The notes: generated by a model from the sequence alone, not told the origin. A DNA stretch of 64,000 nucleotides from Pseudonocardiales bacterium (GCA_023252195.1 JAHEXI010000013.1:1-64000), one strand, 5' to 3'; shown: positions 45,549 through 54,380, counted from the stretch's first letter. Numbers and translations are program-made.

Positions 45549-46979
45549 GTGAGGATGAGAAGCGTGATGCCGTTGGAGACCCGGTTGGACCGCAGCGCGT
45601 GGCGTCCGATGCACAGTCGCATCCTGCTCGCGTTGGGAATCGGTTGGGCGCTGGACTCCTTCGAGGTCCAGATCATCGGCAGTGTGCTTACGCCGTTGGC
45701 GAAGGACTTCGGCGTGCTCGGCGCGGACGGTGCGGTATCGCCCGGCGCGGTGTCGCTGATCTGGGTCGTGTGGTTCGCCGGGCTGATGACCGGCGCGACG
45801 GCGTTCGGCTGGCTCGCTGATCGCTTCGGCCGCAAACGGCTCTTTGTGGCGACTCTAGTGATGTACTCGATCGCCACAGTGGTCAGTGCGTTCTCCCCGA
45901 CGTTCCTGACATTCCTGATCTTCCGGTTCGTCACCGCGATGGGCGTCGGTGGGGAGTACTCGGCTGTCACCTCGGCGATCGCCGAGTTCATGCCGACCCG
46001 CCGTCGTGGCACCGCCACGGCCGCCACCATGAACTTCTGGTCCGTCGGCGGCATCCTGGCAGGCCTGGTCGGCATTTTCTTCCTCAACAACTTCGTTGCC
46101 AACCAGCTCGCCCTCGGCGGCGTCACGCTGTCCGCTTGGCGATTGTGCTTGCTTGCCGGCGCTGCCGCCGCGATCTACGGCCTTATTGCGCGTCGCACGA
46201 TCCCGGAATCTCCCCGTTGGCTGGCGTCCCAGGGCCACCACGCGGAGGCCAGCGTGATCGTCACCGAGATCACCGGTATCGCCGACGATGGCACCGACCT
46301 CGCGGGTACCCCCAAGCGCCGCTCGCTGGCCTCGCAGATCGGCGAGCTGTGGGCGAACTGGCGTGTCCGATTGGTGTACGGGATGGTGTTGGAATTCTCC
46401 GGTAGCGCCGCCTATTACGGATTGTTCACCTTTGTGTCGGCCTATGTGCTGATCTCCACGCAGGTCGACGTATCCCCGGCCACGGTGCCGCTGTTCTACC
46501 TGGTCGGCAACATTGGAGCGCTGGTCGGGGGTTTCACCGTGGCGGCGCTGATAGACCGGATCGGTCGTACCGTGGTGACCCGACTGTCCTATGGCACGGC
46601 CAGTATCTCCGTGCTGCTGCTCGCACTGGCCGCGCTGGCCAAGTCCCCAGCAGAGACGTTGGCCGCATTCACGCTCTGCGTGTTCTCCGCCACCTGCTCG
46701 TGGATCTCGGCCTACACCACGTTCAGCGAACTATTTCCGACAGAGCTGCGCGCCACCGGCATCGGCGTATCGGTGGCGGCCGGCCGGCTGGGTGGCATGG
46801 TGGGGGTGGTCGGGTTGTCCTATGCCGTGTCCGGGCTCGGGCTGGTCTCCGCGTTCGTCATCCTCGCGATATTCTTTGCCATTGGCGCCATCGCCGCGCT
46901 GCGCTGGGGCCGTAGCGGCGGCGTTGAGGCCCGTGGCCTGTCCCTCGACGCGGTGGCCCCCGTTGCCGCCACGGTGTGA
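45549..46979 (+). CDS. MFS transporter, metabolite:H+ symporter-like
   Basis: A 476-residue protein with 12 predicted helices. The N-terminal GWALDSFEVQIIGSVLTPLA and the MFS loop motif GWLADRFGRKRLFV place it with SV2/aromatic-acid or sugar symporters. IPESPRWLASQGHHAEA follows helix 6, and SELFPTELRATGIG is a second family signature. Substrate unknown. The start could be the ATG six bases, or the GTG 15 bases, further in. Confidence 0.85.
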   Translation: MRMRSVMPLETRLDRSAWRPMHSRILLALGIGWALDSFEVQIIGSVLTPLAKDFGVLGADGAVSPGAVSLIWVVWFAGLMTGATAFGWLADRFGRKRLFVATLVMYSIATVVSAFSPTFLTFLIFRFVTAMGVGGEYSAVTSAIAEFMPTRRRGTATAATMNFWSVGGILAGLVGIFFLNNFVANQLALGGVTLSAWRLCLLAGAAAAIYGLIARRTIPESPRWLASQGHHAEASVIVTEITGIADDGTDLAGTPKRRSLASQIGELWANWRVRLVYGMVLEFSGSAAYYGLFTFVSAYVLISTQVDVSPATVPLFYLVGNIGALVGGFTVAALIDRIGRTVVTRLSYGTASISVLLLALAALAKSPAETLAAFTLCVFSATCSWISAYTTFSELFPTELRATGIGVSVAAGRLGGMVGVVGLSYAVSGLGLVSAFVILAIFFAIGAIAALRWGRSGGVEARGLSLDAVAPVAATV

Positions 46980-47020
46980 TCGGTGGGCTGTCACTCCAAC
47001 ACCTTCGCCAAAACAATGAG

Positions 47021-47167
47021 TCAGGCTTCGGGCCCACTCGTGATGGCCTGGACCACGGACCTATCCCCTTGAGACGCACCTCCGTTGCGCGCTGCGCCCA
47101 CTTGTCGGGCCTCGTCCGTAGCCAGCTCCAGCACATGCATTAGTTCGTCAACCTTGGCAGGGTCCAT
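47021..47167 (-). CDS. Possible 48-residue protein divergent from the kinase-like gene
   Basis: A short frame, MDPAKVDELMHVLELATDEA and onward, with GGGAAG before its ATG. It would start one base away from the opposite-strand ATG at 47169, so each ribosome binding site lies inside the other gene. Helical composition is protein-like, but the evidence is weak. Confidence 0.3.
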   Translation of the reverse strand: MDPAKVDELMHVLELATDEARQVGAARNGGASQGDRSVVQAITSGPEA

Positions 47168-47168
47168 A

Positions 47169-47717
47169 ATGGCTTCCCAAGTAAATGGCGGTGAAATTGA
47201 TAGCCACACCTTGTCCCGCACGACCGTCACGACCACAGTCGCGGGAACCGCGTATGACGTTGATGAAGACCACTTCCGGGCTTGGTATAACAAGGACACC
47301 GACAGGCGCGCCGAAGACCAAAAAGAGTGGAAGGACACGAGCATCGACTGGCGTAGGCGCTACTGGCTAAAAATTGAGCGTCCAAAAATTGAATTAATCG
47401 CTGAGATGTCGAAGTCCCAGGACAAGCCGGTCTTCCTGTGCGGGACTACGCCGAATGACAATGACGGGTGGGATTTGTTTGACGAGGTGATCAGCCTATC
47501 AATCAGCAACGAGAAGACAGTGAAAAGACTTGCCAGCAGGACCAATAATGACTACGGCAAGCATCCGGATGACTTGAAGGATATATTGGGCTGGAATGAG
47601 ACGACTGATGAACGCATGGCGAGCTATGGCGCGATCATAGTTAATGCCGAGCAGCCACTCGGCAGCGTCGTCGATCGGGGTCATAGTGGCCACGTTACAG
47701 ATCGTGGTAACGAGTGA
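47169..47717 (+). CDS. Nucleoside/adenylate-kinase-like protein lacking a P-loop
   Basis: A 182-residue protein. The middle and C-terminal parts match a small actinobacterial kinase family: TAYDVDEDHFRAWYNKDT, DKPVFLCGTTPNDND, LFDEVISLSISNEKTVKRLA and SRTNNDYGKHPDDL. These proteins normally open with a P-loop (GxxGxGKST) before TVTT. Here the start is MASQVNGGEIDSHTLSRTTV, so the ATP-binding loop is missing. It may be a decayed gene or a protein that no longer phosphorylates. Its GC is lower than that of its neighbours. Confidence 0.6.
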   Translation: MASQVNGGEIDSHTLSRTTVTTTVAGTAYDVDEDHFRAWYNKDTDRRAEDQKEWKDTSIDWRRRYWLKIERPKIELIAEMSKSQDKPVFLCGTTPNDNDGWDLFDEVISLSISNEKTVKRLASRTNNDYGKHPDDLKDILGWNETTDERMASYGAIIVNAEQPLGSVVDRGHSGHVTDRGNE

Positions 47718-48375
47718 AGGTGTGCGCCGTCTTTTCGAACGGGTTGCCGCAGCCGGCTGCGTTGAGGTCGTTCCACGAGCCGCCCTGCGCCGATCCCCAG
47801 AGGGCACCGATCGTGACGTAGCTGAGGTAGAAGCCGAGCTCTCCGATGGCCGCCACGGTCCGGCTATGCGTCGACTCGTGCCGGGCCAGGTTGTCCGGCA
47901 CGGTCCCGTCCGGGTTGAAGCAGCCGGACCGGGTCCAGGCCACCGCACCGAGTGTCAGTGCGCCGCCACCGGGACCCACCGCGATGAACAGCATGCCCCG
48001 GCGGAAATCCACCTCACGGCCTGCGACGGTCACGATCAGGGTTGCGACGAGACCAACAGTGGTCAGCAGCGGCGATTGCACCCACTTGATGACGAAGCTG
48101 CACAACCACGCTACTGGACCGTCCGTGTTGTCCAGCAGCGGAGCAACCACGGCCCCGAGCAGGCCCGCCGTCCCGAAGAGGATCAAGCTGATGGCGACGC
48201 TGGACTCGACCTCGAACAGTGCCCAGATGATGCCGGTCCAGGCGAGTACGGCGAGCACGCCGCCGATCGTCCCGCCGATCACCCACAGCAGAAACTCGTC
48301 CCAGGTCTTTACCTTGTTGGCCGCCGCGCCCACGGCCCCAAGGATCGCCCCAACGAGGGACGCGATCAGCAGCAC
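47695..48375 (-). CDS. Multi-pass membrane protein with HEXXH-like motif
   Basis: A 226-residue protein with about five membrane helices in residues 1-140, then a segment DNLARHESTHSRTVAAIGELG containing HESTH, which fits the HExxH zinc-protease pattern, and a final helix. The tail WNDLNAAGCGNPFEKTAHT recurs in actinobacterial membrane proteins as far as I recall. Whether it is a protease is not established. Confidence 0.65.
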   Translation of the reverse strand: MLLIASLVGAILGAVGAAANKVKTWDEFLLWVIGGTIGGVLAVLAWTGIIWALFEVESSVAISLILFGTAGLLGAVVAPLLDNTDGPVAWLCSFVIKWVQSPLLTTVGLVATLIVTVAGREVDFRRGMLFIAVGPGGGALTLGAVAWTRSGCFNPDGTVPDNLARHESTHSRTVAAIGELGFYLSYVTIGALWGSAQGGSWNDLNAAGCGNPFEKTAHTFTRYHDL

Positions 48376-48416
48376 GACGAGCAGTATCGGCTACGGCCAC
48401 CACACACTGTCCGCGC

Positions 48417-48818
48417 TCAGCGGAGGGCGGCGACCGCTTCGACCTCAACCAGTTGGTCCGGGTAGCCCAAGACCGCCACACCCAGCAACGTGCCGGGTGC
48501 ATCGTGGTCCCCAAAGTGTCGCCGCACTACCGCCCAGACGGCGCGCAGGTCCTCACGGCGTTGGCTGGCGACGTAGATCGTCGTCTTGACAACATCGGGC
48601 AAGTCTGCGCCTGCCGCCTGCAGGGCGGTACGCAGGTTGGTCATGACCTGCTCCGCCTGACCGACCACATCGCCGACCGCAACGATCGCTCCGCCCTGAT
48701 CGAGCGGACAGGCCCCAGCCGTGAAGACCAGCCGCGAGACGTCGTGCGCCACCGCAGCGTAGGCGTAGGGGACACGACTGGTCAGCCCCGACGAACCGCA
48801 CCAGCTCAACCGGGACAT
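48417..48818 (-). CDS. RidA/YjgF family protein
   Basis: A 133-residue protein of the RidA fold, whose typical members hydrolyse reactive enamine/imine intermediates. Signatures include FTAGACPLDQGGAIVAVGDV, QAEQVMTNLRTALQAAGA, and VVKTTIYVAS. The final arginine-containing strand LGYPDQLVEVEAVAAL is present. Confidence 0.88.
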   Translation of the reverse strand: MSRLSWCGSSGLTSRVPYAYAAVAHDVSRLVFTAGACPLDQGGAIVAVGDVVGQAEQVMTNLRTALQAAGADLPDVVKTTIYVASQRREDLRAVWAVVRRHFGDHDAPGTLLGVAVLGYPDQLVEVEAVAALR

Positions 48819-48931
48819 GTGCCATCACCCTCGCACTGTGGCACGGTCTTTGGCCCCCTTGGGATCGATTCGGATGCGCTCGGCGCCGACTGGGATCGCG
48901 GCCCGTCTGCTGAGGGCGCGATGATGAGCTC

Positions 48932-49921
48932 ATGTTGGCCTGGCGGGTGCAGCGACCGGGGGCCATGAGTACCCGGCCGCTGGTGTCGATACGAGAGTCG
49001 GTACCCCGACGCAGCGGTGACGAGCTGCTGGTGCGAGTGCTGGCCTGCGGGGTGTGCCGCACCGATTTACATGTTGCCCAGGGTGACCTATCTGTGCATC
49101 GGCAGGGTGTCGTCCCCGGCCACGAGGTGGTCGGTGAGGTCGTTGAGGCTGCCGGCCCCTTCCAGCCAGGGCAGCGGGTGGGTATCGCCTGGTTGCGCGC
49201 CACCTGCGGGAAGTGCCGGTACTGCACCCGCGGGTCGGAGAATCTCTGCCCATACTCGGAGTACACCGGGTGGGACGCTGATGGCGGCTACGCCGACTAC
49301 GCCACGGTTCCCGCCGGCTACGCCTACCCGCTGCCTGCTGGCTACTCCGATACCGAACTCGCGCCGCTGCTGTGCGCGGGCATCATCGGATGGCGAGCGC
49401 TGGCTCGGGCGAACCTGCCGGCAGGAGGCAGTCTTGCCCTCTACGGCTTCGGCGCGAGTGCGCACCTCACCGCCCAGATCGCCCTAGCCCAGGGCGCGCG
49501 GGTGCACGTTTTGACCCGCAGTCTCCCGGCCCGAGAGCTCGCGGTGGAACTGGGCGCAACGTCAGCGGGCAGCGCTGATGATCCACCACCGGAGCCGGTC
49601 GACTCCGCGATCCTGTTCGCCCCCGCCGGGGATCTGGTGGCGCCGGCGCTGGCCGCGCTGGACCGAGGCGGCACCCTGGCGGTGGCCGGTATCTACCTCA
49701 CCGACATCCCCGTACTGCGTTACCAACAGCATCTGTTCCAGGAACGGCAGATCCGCAGCGTCACGGCCAATACTCGCCAAGACGGTCACGACTTCCTGCG
49801 TTTCGCCGCCGAGCACCGGCTGCACGTGGTGACTACCCCTTATCCCCTCGACCGGGCTGACGTGGCGCTGACCGACCTGGCGGCTGACCGGGTCCACGGC
49901 GCGGCCGTCCTCGTCCCGTGA
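48932..49921 (+). CDS. Zinc-dependent alcohol dehydrogenase
   Basis: A 329-residue medium-chain dehydrogenase of the AdhA/AdhP type. The catalytic zinc ligands are in [10 protein letters not shown] and PGHEVVG, the structural zinc cysteines in [15 protein letters not shown], and the NAD-binding loop is [15 protein letters not shown]. It probably oxidises or reduces short alcohols/aldehydes. TTG start or a downstream ATG at 48965. Confidence 0.9.
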   Translation: MLAWRVQRPGAMSTRPLVSIRESVPRRSGDELLVRVLACGVCRTDLHVAQGDLSVHRQGVVPGHEVVGEVVEAAGPFQPGQRVGIAWLRATCGKCRYCTRGSENLCPYSEYTGWDADGGYADYATVPAGYAYPLPAGYSDTELAPLLCAGIIGWRALARANLPAGGSLALYGFGASAHLTAQIALAQGARVHVLTRSLPARELAVELGATSAGSADDPPPEPVDSAILFAPAGDLVAPALAALDRGGTLAVAGIYLTDIPVLRYQQHLFQERQIRSVTANTRQDGHDFLRFAAEHRLHVVTTPYPLDRADVALTDLAADRVHGAAVLVP

Positions 49922-49966
49922 CCGTGACGGCGCCCTCGACGGCAAGGCTTCTTCGTCGTAAGGGCT

Positions 49967-50205
49967 TCACTGCTTCGCCCGAGCGTTGTCTGGTGAGCTG
50001 CGAGCGGCGGTACCTTCCCAAGACCGCACGACCAGCTCGCCCTTGGTGATCTCCACGTAGGTGGCGTCCGAGAGCCAGTTGCCCGAGTTCACGTAGAGGC
50101 CCTCGGGCAGCGTGACCATCTCAGCTGAATGCGTGTGACCGAAGACGACCGCGTCGAAGCCCCGACGGACCGCGTCGTGCCGGCCTCGGGCAATCTCGCC
50201 GTGCG
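49967..50205 (-). pseudogene. C-terminal fragment of a metallophosphoesterase
   Basis: About 79 codons encoding ARGRHDAVRRGFDAVVFGHT HS followed by LYVNSGNWLSDATYVEI. This is the GHTH-containing C-terminal end of calcineurin-like phosphoesterases (LpxH-like pattern). The N-terminal metal sites are missing because the gene is cut by a transposase relic on the opposite strand near 50205. A further copy of its last 33 bases is found at 56044-56076. Confidence 0.75.
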
Positions 50206-50905
50206 GGGTAAACAGTTCTGGCTCGGACCCACCCGCGCCGGGGTCACCGTCACGTTCTGGGCTGATCACGACGTGATCCACCTGAGCATCGCCGGTGCCC
50301 GGGTCAAAACCGTCCGCTCGCATCTGTCCGCCACCGACCTGGCCGCCCTGGCTGGCACCGGGGGCCGCCCCGCTGGCCCCTCACCGCTACCCCCGGCCGG
50401 ACCCGACGCCGCCCTGGAGATCGATCGGACCGTGTCCTGCGGGGGCCTGGTCTCCCTGGGTGAACACCGACTGCTCGCCGCGGAGATCCTCAGCGGCCGG
50501 CGGGTCAGCATCCGCATCGACGCCGCCACGCTAATGTTCTTCGATCCCGACACCCGCGAGCTGCTGCGCACCCGACCCAACCCGCTGAGCTACGACCAGG
50601 CCCGCAAGCTGCGCGGCGCCCGCTCCGCCGGCCCACCACCCCGGCCCTCGGTGGAGCCGGTCACCATCCAACGCCGAGTATGGGACACCGGGGTCATCAT
50701 GGTCGCCGGACAAAAACTGGCCCTGGGCCGCACCCACGCCCACACCATCATCACCGTCCACGTCGCCGAGCACACCATCACCGTCGATTTCACCGACGGC
50801 GCCCAACGCACCTTCCGCCGCACCACCACCCAACCCATCCGCAGCTGGCAAGCCCAGCGCCCCCGCACACCCAAACCCAATGACCAACCGGCGGTAGGCA
50901 CATGA
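50181..50905 (+). mobile_element. IS481-type transposase remnant 1 (C-terminal part)
   Basis: The frame encodes the C-terminal extension of an actinobacterial IS481-type transposase: ASGNLAVRGKQFWLGPTRAG, VIHLSIAGARVKTVRSHLS, GRRVSIRIDAATLMFFDPDT and RELLRTRPNPLS, followed by a repeat-like block VAGQKLALGRTHAHTIITV. The catalytic DDE domain is absent, so it cannot transpose. It truncates the metallophosphoesterase gene. Confidence 0.8.
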
Positions 50906-51140
50906 AACGCCGGGTCACCACCGCACGGGCGGCGCAGCTTACGGGCCGGCCCCTCCAGCCTCCAGGGTGCTACGCATCGCGAACGCGACCGCCTCCGGCG
51001 GCCCTGGACCCTGGAGCCTCTACCGACCCTGCGGCAGGATCAAGGGCAGGCCACGGCCTGCCCCACACCACGCGCCGCCCGCGCTCACCACCGAACCCGG
51101 CCGACCGTGGACACACAACCCCCTACGTTTCCTAGCCCCA

Positions 51141-51231
51141 ACGTCAAGCATCACCTGGGACTAAAACGTCAAGCATCAGGTGGGACAAGACAGTCATCGC
51201 GTGCTGTGTCCAGTCCCGCCTGATGCTTGAC
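51141..51231. mobile_element. Insertion-sequence ends in tandem
   Basis: ACGTCAAGCATCA occurs twice (51141-51153, 51166-51178). The second starts a 19-base arm GTCAAGCATCAGGTGGGAC that pairs with GTCCCGCCTGATGCTTGAC (51213-51231, one mismatch). Between them lies GTCATCGCGTGCT, which is also present beside IS remnant 2 at 54317. This looks like two abutting IS termini. Confidence 0.6.
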
Positions 51232-51339
51232 AGTGAGGCCGCCGCATCAGCCCAGCCTGCCCGCGCCGGTGATCTGCTGAAGCAACAGTGCCTGAGTCCC
51301 GCTGCGTTGACCTGCTGGACGCCACTTCTCGACCGCGGG

Positions 51340-51385
51340 CTCGTGAGTGCCTAACGGTGTCCTAACGCTGTTAGGCACTCACGAG
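51340..51385 (-). terminator. Long hairpin overlapping the end of the orphan DUF397 gene
   Basis: Perfect 16-base arms CTCGTGAGTGCCTAAC (51340-51355) and the inverse (51370-51385), loop 14 bases. The DUF397 stop codon lies inside the arm. Confidence 0.7.
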
Positions 51386-51594
51386 GCCAGGTCGTCAAAC
51401 TCACCGGCCTTGACGCCGTTGATCCAGGCGTTCAGCTCGGTGTGGGTGAACAGGATCGTTCCATCGTCGGGGTGTTTGCTGTTGCGCACGGCGATGTGTC
51501 CACCGGGTATGGCGGCGACCTCGACGCAGGTTCCGTTGTTGCCGCTGAAGCTACTGGTGCGCCAGTGGGTGATTGAGGGGTCTGGGGCGGTCAC
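51379..51594 (-). CDS. DUF397 protein (orphan)
   Basis: A 71-residue DUF397 protein: WRTSSFSGNNGTCVEVAAIP, IAVRNSKHPDDGTILFTHTE, ending GVKAGEFDDLAS, a complete normal end. The GTG has GGAGA upstream. No XRE partner gene is adjacent, although a tandem repeat resembling a regulator-binding array lies upstream at 51705-51746. Confidence 0.85.
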   Translation of the reverse strand: MTAPDPSITHWRTSSFSGNNGTCVEVAAIPGGHIAVRNSKHPDDGTILFTHTELNAWINGVKAGEFDDLAS

Positions 51595-51704
51595 GGGCTG
51601 TCTCCGACCTTGAGGATCTGATGATCGATGGGATGAAGCTAACGGGCTCCTCGGGGCAGCCCATTGCAGGTTTTCCGAAGCCATGGTAAGTGCGTGGACT
51701 TAAA

Positions 51705-51746
51705 GTCTTGTAACAACTTGAGAATGTCTTGCGACAACTTGCGAAT
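51705..51746. promoter_or_regulatory. Two tandem 21-base repeats upstream of DUF397
   Basis: GTCTTGTAACAACTTGAGAA-T (51705-51725) is followed directly by GTCTTGCGACAACTTGCGAA-T (51726-51746), differing at three positions. A third partial unit (CTTGTAAG) follows. The CTTG/CAAG content and position suggest an operator array for a regulator of the XRE type. Confidence 0.55.
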
Positions 51747-51848
51747 CTTGTAAGTAGACGCGGCCATCGTGGAGCCCGACACAACCGATCGAGCGCACAG
51801 TCTCGACGTCCACCACCGCACGACCTGGCGAGAGGAGGCGTTCGGCGT

Positions 51849-52108
51849 CTACTTGGCGGACCGTCGTACGGTGTCGATGAGGACGTCGATGAGTGGAGGG
51901 CGGGTCTGGGTGCTCATGGCGTGCAGCACGGCCATGAGGCGTGGGCCTGGGCCAGCTCGGTGGGGGTGGCCGGTGCCAGCGCACTGATGAAGTGCAGCGC
52001 GATGAGCTGCAGCAGCGTCATCCCGCGGCCGGCCCAGATAACAGGGCTGGCAGTGACCATCGCTTGCAGCCGCCCCACGAGCCAATCGACATCCTCCGTT
52101 GTGACCAC
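51849..52108 (-). pseudogene. Degenerate marR paralogue
   Basis: From the ATG at 52108 the product MVTTEDVDWLVGRLQAMVTA and MTLLQLIALHFISALAP mirrors the MarR protein at 41553-41972. It then loses the DNA-recognition part, shifts frame near 51925, and recovers a C-terminal segment (PLIDVLIDTVRRSAK, like VLTEVLKDTARRLAR) in another frame ending at 51849. A non-functional duplicate. Confidence 0.75.
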
Positions 52109-52230
52109 GCCGGCGCCGGGGCCGCCACCGCGCCATCAGACTGCGAGACAGCACTTTTGCTGCCCGATGACGCGCCGCTGGGGCTAGCTCGGCGCTGCGC
52201 GCGTTGATGACCCAGTCGCCATGTCCTCTC

Positions 52231-52440
52231 CTACGAGTTGGGCTTGGCGTCTTCGGCCAACCGCACAAACGTGCCTGCGCCGACCAGCTGGCGCGTCAGC
52301 CGCTGCCAGTCCACCGACGATCCGTCGCACCAGACCACTTGGTCGGGGCGGGTGAGCTCGGCGACCTCGCAGACCCACTCCCGCAGTCGACGGTGGCGGG
52401 TGGGTGCCTGGTCAAGGCCCGGAACGGTTGCTGCCGTCAT
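52231..52440 (-). pseudogene. Truncated N-terminal copy of pckG
   Basis: A 69-codon frame. [19 protein letters not shown], then [20 protein letters not shown] and [20 protein letters not shown] align without gaps to the first 65 or so residues of PckG (27752-29581). It ends in a TAG at the point corresponding to the KPNS of the real enzyme, so no substrate or nucleotide site is present. It is a fragment of a pckG-like gene, diverged from the local one. Confidence 0.8.
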
Positions 52441-52860
52441 CGCGTATGTCGTCACGGGCGCAGGCACCACCGGCTGCGGCGTCAACCGAACCGGGGTGCG
52501 CGTGCGGGGTTCGGTGGGCGGCGGCGGAGACCACCGCCGCTGCGAGACCGGGATCCGACAGACGGGCACGCGGTGTAGGTCGCTGGTACGGCTGTGGGTC
52601 GGTGTGCGTCCGGGTGTCGCAGGTCCGCGGAGGATGTCGCGCTCTCGGCGTACCGCCCGCGTGTAACACCAAGCCCTGTGTACGGCGATCACCAGGCCGC
52701 GGCCGGGGCTAGCGGCCGCCGTGCGACAAGCTGGACTCTTCGGTTCGACACGGGCGAGCAGTTCCCGCTTCGGTCGCGGTTCCGGGCCGTCAGCTCTAGG
52801 AGCATCGACGTGGGATGACCGGCGTGCCCACCGCCGCCCCACGCCGCGGACCACCTCGAC
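52441..52860. other. Non-coding stretch between two gene fragments
   Basis: About 420 bp in which frames are open on both strands, but none has protein-like composition or a ribosome binding site. It probably represents decayed DNA. Confidence 0.45.
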
Positions 52861-53057
52861 TCACTCCTCGGCCAAGGCGAACGGCAGCCGTGAGCCATCC
52901 ACCCATGTCGCGACGTCGATGCCACGGCGCGCGGCCATGTCCATCAGGTCTTCCAGGCGCGCGGTGACAAGTACACCTTGTACGGCAGACCGGCCTCGCC
53001 CGCGAGGACTAGGTTGCGCTGAACCGTCTTGACCTGTGTACGCAGCTTCTCGGTCAC
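52861..53057 (-). pseudogene. Small helical protein gene with a one-base frameshift
   Basis: The start at the GTG at 53057 reads VTEKLRTQVKTVQRNLVLAG and EAGLPYKVYLS. The other frame continues ARLEDLMDMAARRGIDVATW and ends FALAEE at 52861. Together they make about 65 residues of a two-helix protein known from other actinobacteria. The frames differ by one base near 52960. AAGGAG lies 12 bases before the start. Confidence 0.6.
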
Positions 53058-53432
53058 GACCGTTAGCTCTCCTTCCCCAGCCTTCCAGAAACACAATATC
53101 TGCACTTTAGAAATCGCGCAATTGCGTGAGGGGTGGTGTGTGGCGCCAAGTTCGCCGAGCATGCGGTGCCGAGTACCGGCCCGGGTCCGGGGAAGTGGTG
53201 ATGATCGGAGTCTGCGCGAGTTGGTCCAGACGCCTCCGCGATCGAGGGGGAAGCTCATCGGTCTACAAGTCTTGCCAAGTTTGCAACTGCTGTATCTTTT
53301 GGGAGCGCGGGCGTGGCCGGTTCTCGTGCGATGTGCGAACGAAGGAGGCTCGCCGGTATGACGAGAGAGGGCAGCGACCAGGCGCCGGCGGTGTGCAGCC
53401 TTGCGGGCGTTGACTCTGCGGAGCTGATCTGA
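53058..53432. other. Intergenic region before the arsR-type gene
   Basis: About 375 bp with promoters of the divergent small gene and the ArsR gene presumably inside. It has a lower-GC part near 53080-53120 and near 53270. No gene is supported. Confidence 0.4.
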
Positions 53433-53801
53433 GTGAGTAGGCCGCTTTATCAGCTCAAGGCCGAGTTCTTCAAGACCTTGGGGCACCCAGCGCGGATCCG
53501 GGTGCTGGAACTGCTCAGCGAGCGTGAGCACGCGGTGGGCGAGATGTTGTCGGAGGTGGGGATCGAGCCGGCCAACCTGTCGCAGCAGTTGGCGGTGTTG
53601 CGGCGGACGGGTCTGGTGGCCACGCGTAAGGAGGGTTCGAACGTCTACTACTCGTTGACCAGCCCCCGCGTGGCCGAATTGCTCGCCGTCGCCCGCGCGA
53701 TCCTGACCGGTGTGTTGTCCGGTCAGGTCGAGTTGCTGGAAGAGATGACTGTGTCGGCGCCCGAGGGAGATCAGCCGGATAGGGTCTCGCGGGTTAGTTG
53801 A
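53433..53801 (+). CDS. ArsR-family regulator
   Basis: A 122-residue winged-helix repressor: LYQLKAEFFKTLGHPARIRV, LELLSEREHAVGEMLSEVGI, the recognition helix in PANLSQQLAVLRRTGLVATR, and the wing KEGSNVYYSL. No metal-binding cysteine pair is seen, so it may sense another ligand. Relatives are typically followed by a SulP-type anion transporter gene. Here that position is occupied by an IS relic, so the transporter has been lost or moved. Confidence 0.85.
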   Translation: MSRPLYQLKAEFFKTLGHPARIRVLELLSEREHAVGEMLSEVGIEPANLSQQLAVLRRTGLVATRKEGSNVYYSLTSPRVAELLAVARAILTGVLSGQVELLEEMTVSAPEGDQPDRVSRVS

Positions 53802-53929
53802 GCCGCGGCCACGCCGCCGGTTCGCCTCCTCCCCGATGGGAGACCGCTTCCACGGTCCGGGATTGGAGGGGAAGTGTGCTGGCGGATCTGACACAAGATC
53901 TACGCGACTGGCCCGGGAGTCGAACCGTG

Positions 53930-54261
53930 TCCTGACCCGCGCCATTCCGCTAACCCTGACCCCTACCCAACGCGCCCGTCTCCAAGGCGCCCACACCCCC
54001 GGCCCTCCTCCGATCTTCGACCAGCGTCCTGCCCGGGCCCAGCGCACCGTGTCCTGCCCCGGGGGCACCCACGTCATCGGCCAACGCGTCCAAGTCGGGC
54101 TGCGCTATGCCGGGCAGATCGTCACCATCGAAGTCGACGAAACCACCCTGCGCGTCTACGACCACCACGATCATTTGATCAAGACCGTTCCCCGCAGCAG
54201 CCGCAGGGAGGTCACCCGCCACAAGGCCTACGGACACACCACCAACCGCAAAACCGGCTAG
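53930..54261 (+). mobile_element. IS481-type transposase remnant 2 (C-terminal part)
   Basis: The last 110 codons of an IS481-type transposase: IFDQRPARAQRTVSCPGGTH, VIGQRVQVGLRYAGQIVTIE, VDETTLRVYDHHDHLIKTVP and HKAYGHTTNRKTG with a proper stop. The catalytic domain is missing. Downstream, GTCACCCATCA is found twice (54267-54277, 54292-54302), the same doubled-end arrangement as in remnant 1. Confidence 0.82.
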
Positions 54262-54380
54262 GCACTGTCACCCATCAACTGAACACGATCCGTCACCCAT
54301 CATGTGGAGTCAGACATGTCATCGCGTGCTTACGGATCGCGGTCAGGTAGCTCATGGTTTTCCCTGGTCAGCGGACCTTG

